From: Burkholderia vietnamiensis LMG 10929
GTDB taxonomy: Bacteria; Pseudomonadota; Gammaproteobacteria; Burkholderiales; Burkholderiaceae
Assembly (NCBI RefSeq): GCF_000959445.1
Contig: NZ_CP009631.1
Coordinates: 1,860,001 to 1,924,000, forward strand
Reading direction: 5' to 3'
DNA length: 64,000 bases
Both the position numbers and the translations under genes were made by a program. Below the pieces are notes generated by a model that worked only from the letters and a program-made list of their open reading frames with translations, made no database searches and was not told the DNA's origin. Position 1 is the stretch's first letter; each line of letters begins with the position of its first letter. Shown here one piece after another: positions 1 to 6,242 of the stretch.

Positions 1-2
1 TC

Positions 3-359
3 TGGGAAGCGCATTCGATCCGCTCGCACGTGCCGCGCTTCTTCGAAGGCCGCTTGCCGGACTTCAACTTCGGCACGTCGAGCGGCGCGAGCGCGGCGCC
101 TGGGCTCGCCGAGGCGCTCGCCGCCTGCGTGCACGCGCACGGCGGCTACACGGCGGTTGCGAACGGACGTTTCAAGGGCGGCTACATCACGCGTCACTAC
201 GGCGTACCGGCGAGCGGCGTAGAAGCCGTGCAGCTCGAGCTGTCGCAGATCACCTACATGGACGAGACGCGCCCGTATGCGTACGACGACGCGCGTGCCG
301 CGCAGGTCGTGCCGTTGCTGCGCACGCTGGTGGAGACCGCGCTGGCGCATCGCGGATAG
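3..359 (+). CDS. hutG: N-formylglutamate deformylase, 3' part only
   Basis: This is the C-terminal 118 residues of an N-formylglutamate amidohydrolase, which releases formate and L-glutamate in the last step of one histidine-degradation route. The reading frame is open from base 3 and runs off the left edge, so the start and the N-terminal zinc site are outside the window. Recognisable family signatures are the opening SIRSHVPRFFEGRLPD segment, the NFGT stretch and GRFKGGYITRHYG. A strong hairpin with a T-run follows 60 bases downstream, so this is probably the last gene of its hut transcript. Identity is from family recall. Confidence 0.88.
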   Translation, partial: WEAHSIRSHVPRFFEGRLPDFNFGTSSGASAAPGLAEALAACVHAHGGYTAVANGRFKGGYITRHYGVPASGVEAVQLELSQITYMDETRPYAYDDARAAQVVPLLRTLVETALAHRG

Positions 360-421
360 CGTGTCGCGGCGTGCGTCGTTGCATGGTGCTGCGGCGTGCC
401 CGGTGTGTTGACGCGCCGCAC

Positions 422-458
422 AAAACGGCATCGACTGCGCCGGTCGATGCCGTTTTTT
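422..458 (+). terminator. Rho-independent terminator of the hut transcript
   Basis: A perfect 14-bp stem (422-435 with 443-456, AAAACGGCATCGAC paired with its complement) closes a 7-base loop and merges into a run of six T. It lies just after hutG and points the same way. Confidence 0.9.
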
Positions 459-1000
459 CATTCGTACGATGCGTGGAGCGACCGCCGAAAATTTGACGCA
501 ATTTTTGGGTGATATAAGCTGAATGTCAGGCAGTCGTCACGCGAGCCGGTGCGTTCAGCGTCACGCCGCATTGCCGCATTCGCTCGAACGCGACCCGTGT
601 GCTGCCTCAATCAAGTCAGTCGAGTACGATCGTGAAAGCCGCCAGCCCATCGATACGCCGGACCCGAAGTCCGTCGGCGGGCGCGCCGCCTCAGGCCGGG
701 TCGATCCGGCATGCTGAGCGCGGCACGCACGCCGATCTCCTGCATGCGCCTCGTCTTTTCGCCGCCTCCGACCGCGGCGTGCGCCGCTTCAACGTCGTCA
801 CCGCGCATGTGTTCAGCGCAGTGCAGTGCGACGGCAGCGCTTCATTGTTGCCCTAGCGTCCTTGTTTGTTTTCTCTTCGTGCCGCAGCGAGCGTTGCCGC
901 GTCGCGCGCACGTGCGCGGCTGCGCGCGACGCAGCACCAGATGTCCATCGGCCGGTGCATGCGCATGCGCATGCATTGTGCGCTCGACGCGGAGGCGCTC
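459..1000. other. Intergenic leader before the puuD-like gene
   Basis: About 540 bases between the hut terminator and the puuD-like gene. Short open frames here have no recognisable product. A TTGACG (493-498) and a TATAAG (513-518) resemble a sigma-70 promoter, but the 14-base spacer is too short to trust. The clear structure is a perfect 20-base palindrome at 956-975, and a good ribosome-binding site GGAGG sits at 991-995. Confidence 0.5.
956..975. repeat. Perfect 20-base alternating purine/pyrimidine palindrome
   Basis: TGCATGCGCATGCGCATGCA is its own reverse complement and strictly alternates pyrimidine and purine. It lies 15 bases upstream of the GGAGG that serves the next gene. It also brings three in-frame ATG codons, which probably explains longer start predictions for that gene. 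Confidence 0.85.
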
Positions 1001-1831
1001 ATGCGCGCGCGGCCGATCGTAGCGGTCAGCGCCGACCGCGTGCTGCGCGGCGCACACCCGAACCACACGGCCGGCGAGAAATATCTGGTCGCGGTGGTCG
1101 ACGGCGCCGGTGCGCTCGCGTTCGTGTTGCCGGCGCTGGGCGCGCGGCAGCCGGTCGACGCGATCGTCGCGTCGCTCGACGGGCTGCTGCTGACCGGCAG
1201 TCATTCGAACGTCGAGCCGCATCACTACGGCGGCCCGGCAAGCGCCGCTGACACGCTGCACGACGCCGCGCGCGACGCGACCGTGCTGCCGCTCGTGCGC
1301 GCGGCGATCGACGCCGGCGTGCCAGTGCTCGCGATCTGCCGCGGCATGCAGGAGCTGAACGTCGCGTATGGCGGCACGCTGCATCAGCGGCTGCATGCGA
1401 GCGTCGGGTTCCACGATCATCGCGAGCGCGACGGCGATCCGCTCGAGCGGCAATACGGCCCCGCACACCGCGTGCGATTCGCGCCGGGTGGCCTGCTGCA
1501 ACGCATCGCGCGCGGTGCGCATGACGCAATGGTCAATTCGCTGCACGATCAGGGCATCGCGCGGCTCGGTGCGGGGCTCGCGGTCGAGGCGAGCGCGCCG
1601 GATGGGCTGATCGAGGCCGTGAGCGTGCGCGGCGCGCGCGCGTTCGCGCTGGGCGTGCAGTGGCATCCCGAATGGCGGTTCGCGGAACAGCCGCTTTCGC
1701 GCGACATCTTCGCGGCATTCGGCGCGGCGTGCCGCGCGCGCATGACGCATCGCCTTCATGCGGCCGGCTACTCGATGCCGTCTCGGGAGGCGAGCGATAT
1801 CGACACCGATACTGATAACGACACCGACTAA
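1001..1831 (+). CDS. Class I glutamine-amidotransferase-like gamma-glutamyl hydrolase (PuuD family)
   Basis: A 276-residue cytoplasmic peptidase-C26 protein, the family that hydrolyses gamma-glutamyl-gamma-aminobutyrate in the glutamylated putrescine pathway. The nucleophile is Cys113 in the elbow AICRGMQELN, and the His-Glu part of the triad is in GVQWHPEWR near the C-terminus. ATG 1001 is chosen because GGAGG stands 5 bases before it; upstream in-frame ATGs at 941, 959, 965 and 971 lack a ribosome-binding site. The C-terminus ends in an odd Asp/Thr tail (DIDTDTDNDTD) after the folded domain. Twelve bases separate it from the PuuA-like synthetase, so the two are surely one operon, which supports a polyamine or related gamma-glutamyl substrate. 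The exact substrate is not shown by sequence. Confidence 0.85.
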   Translation: MRARPIVAVSADRVLRGAHPNHTAGEKYLVAVVDGAGALAFVLPALGARQPVDAIVASLDGLLLTGSHSNVEPHHYGGPASAADTLHDAARDATVLPLVRAAIDAGVPVLAICRGMQELNVAYGGTLHQRLHASVGFHDHRERDGDPLERQYGPAHRVRFAPGGLLQRIARGAHDAMVNSLHDQGIARLGAGLAVEASAPDGLIEAVSVRGARAFALGVQWHPEWRFAEQPLSRDIFAAFGAACRARMTHRLHAAGYSMPSREASDIDTDTDNDTD

Positions 1832-1843
1832 ACGAGAACGATC

Positions 1844-3181
1844 ATGCAATCCGAACTGAGCGAATTCCTGCGTCAGCACCGCATCACCGAGGTCGAGGCG
1901 ATCATTCCGGACATGGCCGGCATCGCGCGCGGCAAGATCATTCCGCGCAACAAGTTCGAATCCGGCGAGTCGATGCGGCTGCCGCAGGCCGTGATGGTGC
2001 AGACGGTCACGGGCGATTATCCGGAGGACGGCTCGCTGACCGGCGTGACCGATCCCGACATGGTGTGCGTGCCCGATCCGTCGACGATCTGCCTGATTCC
2101 GTGGGCCGTCGATCCGACCGCGCAGGTGATCCACGACTGCGTGCACTTCGACGGCTCGCCGGTCGAGATCTCGCCGCGCTATGTGCTGCGGCGCGTGCTG
2201 GATCTCTACGAGGCGAAGGGCTGGAAGCCGGTGGTCGCGCCGGAGCTGGAGTTCTATCTGGTCGACATGAACGCCGATCCCGACTTGCCGTTGCGGCCGC
2301 CGGTCGGCCGCACGGGGCGCGCGGAGACGGGGCGTCAGTCGTATTCGATCGAGGCGGTCAACGAGTTCGATCCGCTGTTCGAGGACATCTACGAATACTG
2401 CGAGATGCAGGGGCTCGACATCGAGACGCTGATTCACGAAGTGGGCGCCGCGCAGATGGAGATCAACTTCATGCACGGCGACGCGCTGTCGCTTGCGGAT
2501 CAAGTGTTCCTGTTCAAGCGCACGGTGCGCGAGGCCGCGTTGCGCCACAACATGTACGCGACGTTCATGGCCAAGCCGATGGAAGACGAGCCGGGCTCGG
2601 CGATGCACATTCACCAGAGCCTCGCCGATGCGCGCACCGGCCGCAACCTGTTCGCCGACGAAGACGGCGACGTGTCGCCGATGTTCCAGAGCTATCTCGC
2701 CGGGCTGCAGAAGTACACGCCGGCGCTGATGCCGATTTTCGCGCCGTACATCAACTCGTATCGCCGGCTTTCGCGCTTCATGGCCGCGCCGATCAACGTG
2801 CAGTGGGGCTACGACAACCGCACGGTCGGCTTTCGCATTCCGCAGTCGGCGCCTGCGGCGCGGCGCATCGAGAACCGGATTCCGGGCGTCGACTGCAACC
2901 CGTACCTCGCGTTCGCGGCGACGCTCGCGGCCGGTTATCTCGGTCTCACGCAGCAGCTCGCGCCGACCGAGCCGATCGCTTCGGATGGCTACGACCTGCC
3001 GTATCAACTACCGCGCAATCTCGAGGAGGGCATCTCGCTGATGGCCGCGTGCACACCGCTCGCCGGCATTCTCGGCGACAAGTTCGTGAAGGCGTATCTG
3101 GCGTTGAAGGAGACGGAGTACGAGGCGTTCTTCCGCGTGATCAGTTCGTGGGAGCGCCGTCATTTGCTGCTTCATGTGTGA
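1844..3181 (+). CDS. Glutamine-synthetase-family gamma-glutamylamine ligase (PuuA-like)
   Basis: A 445-residue member of the type I glutamine synthetase superfamily. Landmarks in order: N-terminal beta-grasp (DMAGIARGKIIPRNKF), metal and glutamate-binding strands (APELEFYLVD, GAAQMEINF), the nucleotide loop (GSAMHIHQS) and the C-terminal ENRIPGVDCNPYLAFAA. The genuine glnA is at 15336, so this paralogue is probably a ligase joining glutamate to an amine such as putrescine. The adjacent PuuD-type hydrolase supports that. No aminotransferase or dehydrogenase of a puu pathway follows here, so the pathway assignment is an inference and the amine is unknown. Confidence 0.85.
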   Translation: MQSELSEFLRQHRITEVEAIIPDMAGIARGKIIPRNKFESGESMRLPQAVMVQTVTGDYPEDGSLTGVTDPDMVCVPDPSTICLIPWAVDPTAQVIHDCVHFDGSPVEISPRYVLRRVLDLYEAKGWKPVVAPELEFYLVDMNADPDLPLRPPVGRTGRAETGRQSYSIEAVNEFDPLFEDIYEYCEMQGLDIETLIHEVGAAQMEINFMHGDALSLADQVFLFKRTVREAALRHNMYATFMAKPMEDEPGSAMHIHQSLADARTGRNLFADEDGDVSPMFQSYLAGLQKYTPALMPIFAPYINSYRRLSRFMAAPINVQWGYDNRTVGFRIPQSAPAARRIENRIPGVDCNPYLAFAATLAAGYLGLTQQLAPTEPIASDGYDLPYQLPRNLEEGISLMAACTPLAGILGDKFVKAYLALKETEYEAFFRVISSWERRHLLLHV

Positions 3182-3418
3182 GGGGCGCGAGGGGAAAGGG
3201 GAGTCGATAGGATCGAACGGAGCGCGGCCAGCGCCGGCGCAGCGATGGGCTGGTTCGGGCGCGGCGACGAATGGTTCACTCAGCTACATTCCGCCTCCGG
3301 ACCGGACTTGCTCGCGATGGCTAAGGCGTGGCGTCGGGCCATGTGTCGATGAGCGGGGGCGGCATTCATGAACGCGTCGCGTGGGCGATACGCGCGTTGT
3401 GGCGAACACGGCGAGTCT
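3182..3418. other. Non-coding stretch, no gene seen
   Basis: I see no convincing coding frame, promoter or terminator here. It leads into the decayed toxin fragment and is probably part of the same eroded accessory segment. Confidence 0.4.
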
Positions 3419-3547
3419 ATTGGCGGCCGTCCTGGATATCGGGAACGGTGTAGAGGCGGGGCGGCGCTTACGTGGCTCGATACCGCCTCGGCGGAGAACA
3501 CCGTCACGATCTTGGCCATCCGACACCAGAAGGAAGCGGGGTACTGA
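3419..3547 (+). pseudogene. Decayed 3' end of a RelE/ParE-type toxin gene
   Basis: Three short pieces match the C-terminal half of ParE-family toxins, but they are split over two frames. IGGRPGYRER is in one frame (3419-3448). AYVARYRLGGE is in the next (3466-3498). ENTVTILAIRHQKEAGY then a stop is back in the first (3494-3547). The order and spacing follow a normal ParE protein (IGRP, GYRE, YVxxYR, ILAIRHQKEAGY), with two frameshifts and an in-frame TAG near 3449. No antitoxin gene is recognisable upstream. The identification rests on motif recall. Confidence 0.6.
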
Positions 3548-3638
3548 TCATGGCCGCGGATGAGCGCAACGCGCGGATCAACGTGCTCCACCGCGAGGCA
3601 GTGGTCATACGGATCGCGTAGAAACTGGCCGGTCGGCT

Positions 3639-3667
3639 TTGACGCGACGCCGCATTGCGATTAGAAT
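3639..3667 (+). promoter_or_regulatory. Sigma-70 promoter of the first initiator tRNA
   Basis: TTGACG (3639-3644) and TAGAAT (3662-3667) are separated by 17 bases. The tRNA begins 7 bases after the -10 box, so the primary transcript would have almost no 5' leader. Confidence 0.8.
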
Positions 3668-3673
3668 CCGTGC

Positions 3674-3750
3674 CGCGGGGTGGAGCAGTCTGGCAGCTCG
3701 TCGGGCTCATAACCCGAAGGTCATAGGTTCAAATCCTATCCCCGCAACCA
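3674..3750 (+). tRNA. Initiator tRNA-fMet (CAT), copy 1
   Basis: A 77-base tRNA with encoded CCA and anticodon CAT at 3708-3710. Two initiator hallmarks are visible: an unpaired C1-A72 at the end of the acceptor stem, and three G-C pairs next to the anticodon loop (CGGG...CCCG). Acceptor pairs 2-71 to 7-66 are all intact. The T-stem carries an A-T pair where copy 2 (22845) has G-C. It has its own promoter and terminator. Confidence 0.97.
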
Positions 3751-3756
3751 ACATCG

Positions 3757-3788
3757 AAGCCCGCTATGCGAAAGCAAGCGGGCTTTTT
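3757..3788 (+). terminator. Terminator after tRNA-fMet copy 1
   Basis: A 9-bp stem AAGCCCGCT/AGCGGGCTT (3757-3765 with 3777-3785) with an 11-base loop, followed by T residues, 7 bases after the CCA end. Confidence 0.8.
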
Positions 3789-4208
3789 GCTTTCGCGCGA
3801 GAGCGCCGCCGGCATGGGTACATGACCGAGCGGCGCATGACACTCAGCGCAATTGGCACGCAATGGTGTACCCACTCGCCGAGGACTCGAATCTCGAGGC
3901 TGGCGGGTTGCATATTGCCTCGCGGCGTCCTGTATGGAATGAATCACTGCGGCCAAAGGCCAAGAAGGTTGGGGCGCAAGGTGCGTTCGGCCAGCGTAGC
4001 GAGAGGATCTCGCTACGGCGCATCGGAGTTTGGATCGCCAAGACGACTACCGGCAGGACGTGTTTGCTTCGACATCCACCAGGCCGGTAGACGCCGGGGT
4101 TGGCACCAGACACCTCGAAGAAGAAGTGTGACAAGAATGTGCCGACAATCCGGTTGGGCGAGAGGACACTTAACGAACAATTCGCCAAGTGCTGACCCGG
4201 AAAGCAAG
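3789..4208. other. Eroded accessory stretch between the two tRNA genes
   Basis: About 420 bases with visibly lower G+C than the flanks and no intact gene. It contains one recognisable scrap of a phage-type integrase on the minus strand (3991-4062). The rest translates to nothing I recognise in any frame. Confidence 0.5.
3991..4062 (-). pseudogene. Fragment of a tyrosine recombinase (phage integrase)
   Basis: On the minus strand a 24-residue stretch contains VLAIQTPMRRSEILSLRW, the box-I signature of phage integrases (usually ALETGMRRGEILxLRW), including the first catalytic Arg of the RxxE motif. Upstream and downstream residues in the same open frame do not continue the family, and the later His-x-x-Arg and Tyr motifs are missing. 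It sits between two tRNA genes, the usual landing place of integrating elements. This looks like the last trace of an island that has been lost. Confidence 0.6.
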
Positions 4209-4232
4209 AAGGGCCGGCGATTGCCGGCCCTT
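4209..4232 (-). terminator. Terminator of tRNA-Val
   Basis: A 10-bp perfect stem (4209-4218 with 4223-4232) and 4-base loop just downstream of the minus-strand tRNA. T residues follow on that strand (CTTGCTTT). Confidence 0.75.
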
Positions 4233-4240
4233 CGAATCTT

Positions 4241-4315
4241 TGGTGGGCGGTACTGGGATCGAACCAGTGACCCCTGCCGTGTGAAGGCAGTGCTCTACCG
4301 CTGAGCTAACCGCCC
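4241..4315 (-). tRNA. tRNA-Val (anticodon CAC)
   Basis: A 75-base tRNA on the minus strand, beginning GGGCGGTTAGCTCAG and ending in encoded CCA. The anticodon arm is CTGCC-TTCACAC-GGCAG, giving anticodon CAC, which reads the valine codon GUG. The T-arm GGTTCGATCCC is normal. Confidence 0.95.
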
Positions 4316-4327
4316 AAAGAAGCTGAA

Positions 4328-4356
4328 ATTATGTCAGAGCTTTTTCGCTCCGTAAA
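4328..4356 (-). promoter_or_regulatory. Sigma-70 promoter of tRNA-Val
   Basis: On the minus strand TTTACG (4356-4351) and CATAAT (4333-4328) are spaced by 17 bases and lie 12 bases ahead of the tRNA 5' end. Confidence 0.7.
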
Positions 4357-4432
4357 GTACTTTCTTCAAATATTTTTGCGGGCCGCTGCGAACGGACCGC
4401 GCACGCAAGCACCGCTCCGCTCGCATATCCCC

Positions 4433-4471
4433 AAAAGCAAACGGCACCGCGCGATGCACGGTGCCGTTTGC
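4433..4471 (-). terminator. Terminator of the argA-yggX transcript
   Basis: A 13-bp stem (GCAAACGGCACCG at 4437-4449 with 4459-4471) and 9-base loop, followed on the minus strand by TTTT (4436-4433). It lies 43 bases past yggX. Confidence 0.85.
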
Positions 4472-4513
4472 TCGACATCGCGCCGCGACGCCCCCGTCGC
4501 AACGCGCATCGCG

Positions 4514-4789
4514 TCAGCCTTCGGTCGGCGGCACGTAGCCGGACGCCTGGTCCGCGCCGTCGCCGAAGAAATACTTCTCGGTCTGCTTCATCAGGTACTG
4601 ACGCGCGCGCGGGTCGGCCATGTTCAGGCGGTTCTCGTTGATCAGCATCGTCTGCTGCTTGAGCCAGCCTTGCCATGCTTCCTTCGAGACGCTTTCGTAA
4701 ATGCGCTTGCCGAGCTCGCCCGGCAGCGGCGGGAAATCGAGACCTTCGGCTTCCTTGCCGAGCTTCGCGCATTGGATCATTCGAGCCAT
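4514..4789 (-). CDS. yggX: Fe(2+)-trafficking / oxidative damage protection protein YggX
   Basis: A 91-residue protein matching the usual length of YggX, a small cytosolic protein linked to protecting iron-sulfur enzymes from oxidative damage and to iron trafficking. Signatures are the conserved N-terminal Cys in [18 protein letters not shown], then [14 protein letters not shown] and the [11 protein letters not shown] segment. A ribosome-binding site AGGAGA precedes the ATG. It lies 50 bases after argA on the same strand and is followed by a strong terminator, so it ends that operon. Confidence 0.95.
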
Positions 4790-4839
4790 CGTGTACTTCT
4801 CCTGTAATCGGTCTGGGGGAAGGGCAGTCGTACCTGCGC

Positions 4840-6219
4840 TCAGAGCTGCTTCATCAGCACGAGCGACTTGCGCTGCCAGTTGTAGAGCTTGCGGCGGTCT
4901 TCCGGCAGGTCGTCGACGCTGACCTTGACGAAGCCGCGCTTGAGGAACCAGTGCTCCGTGCGCGTCGTCAGCACGAAGATATGCGTGAGCCCGCGTGCGC
5001 GCGCACGCTGCTCGATGCGCTTGAGCAGGCGCTCGCCGTCGCCCGAGCCCTGCGCTTCCGGCGCCACCGTCAGGCACGCCATCTCGCCGATCTTTTCCTG
5101 CTGGTACGGATACAGCGCCGCACAGCCGAACAGCACGCCATCGTGCTCGATCACCGAGAAATGGTCGATGTCGCGTTCGATCTGGTGACGCCCGCGCCGC
5201 ACCAGCGTGCCGTCGGACTCGAGCGGCTCGATCAGCGACAGGATGCCGCCGACGTCGTCCGGCGTCGCCTCGCGCAGGCTCTCCAGATTCTCGTACGAGA
5301 TCATCGTGCCGACGCCGTCGTGCAGGAACAGTTCGAGCAGCATGCTGCCGTCGAGCGATTGCGGAATCAGATGCGCACGCGTCACGCCGCCGCGGCATGC
5401 GCGAATCGAATGCTTCAGGAAGAACGCATCGTCGCCCTGAATGTTGCCCGAATCGAGCAGCTCGGCGGCCGCATCGAGCGACATTTCGCGGACCAGCTCG
5501 CCTTCGTCGTCGACGATGCCGGGCGCTTCGGTCAGGAAGATGATCTTGTCGGCGCGCAGCGCGATCGCGGCGGCCGACGCGACGTCTTCCATCGACAGGT
5601 TGAACGCCTCGCCGGTCGGCGAGAAACCGAGCGGCGACAGCAGCACGAGCTTGCGGCTCGCGAGCGAATGACGGATCGACTCGGCGTCGATCTTGCGCAC
5701 GATGCCGGTGTGCGCGAAGTCCACGCCGTCGAGAATCCCCACCGGCCGTGCGGTCACGAAGTTGCCGGACACGACGCTGATGTGCGCATGCGCCATCGGC
5801 GAGTTCGGCAGCCCCTGGCTGATCGCGGCCTCGATGTCCAGCCGCACTTCGCCGGCCGCCTCCTTCGCCGATTCGAGCGCGCGCGCATCGGTGATGCGCA
5901 GCCCGTGCGAGAACTCCGACTCGACGCCATGCAGGCTCAGCTGCTCCTCGACCTGCGGCCGCGAGCCGTGCACCAGCACGATCTGGATGCCCATCGCCTG
6001 CAACAGCGCGATGTCCGACACGAGCGCGTTCAGCAGCCCTTGCTGCACCACCTCGCCACCGAACCCCACGACGAACGTGCTGTTGCGGAACTTGTGGATA
6101 TAGGGCGCGACGGAGCGCATCCAGTCGACGAACTGCGCGTGGCTGACGGCCGAATCGTCGGGAGCCGGCGGCGTCGTGGCGCCGGTCTGGGCGGGAGGGA
6201 GGTCGGTTTGGGAATTCAT
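4840..6219 (-). CDS. argA: Amino-acid N-acetyltransferase (N-acetylglutamate synthase)
   Basis: A 459-residue classical ArgA, the first step of arginine synthesis (acetyl-CoA plus glutamate to N-acetylglutamate). Residues about 35-290 form an amino-acid-kinase-like domain ([25 protein letters not shown]), which in this family binds arginine for feedback inhibition. Residues about 310-450 form a GNAT acetyltransferase domain with the acetyl-CoA loop [15 protein letters not shown]. The first 30 residues are a Pro/Ala-rich extension. The gene is divergent from hrpA with only 23 bases between the two start codons. Confidence 0.96.
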
Positions 6220-6226
6220 GGGCGGG

Positions 6227-6234
6227 ATTATAAT
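6227..6234. promoter_or_regulatory. Palindromic -10 element shared by argA and hrpA
   Basis: ATTATAAT lies in the 23-base gap between the divergent ATGs and contains TATAAT on both strands (6229-6234 plus, 6232-6227 minus). Initiation about 7 bases downstream would fall within a few bases of either start codon. I see no good -35 box on either side. The assignment is inferred from sequence alone. Confidence 0.5.
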
Positions 6235-6242
6235 GCGCCCCC

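Noticed and set aside
493..518. Possible promoter TTGACG...TATAAG upstream of the puuD-like gene
   Set aside because: The 14-base spacer is too short for a normal sigma-70 promoter and it lies almost 500 bases from the gene.
842..3007. Long antisense frame opposite the puuD- and puuA-like genes
   Set aside because: Low-complexity Arg/His-rich product, no ribosome-binding site, fully explained by the codon bias of the plus-strand genes.
3639..4304. Open frame running through tRNA-fMet and tRNA-Val
   Set aside because: It reads through two structured tRNA genes and a terminator, so it cannot be a protein gene.
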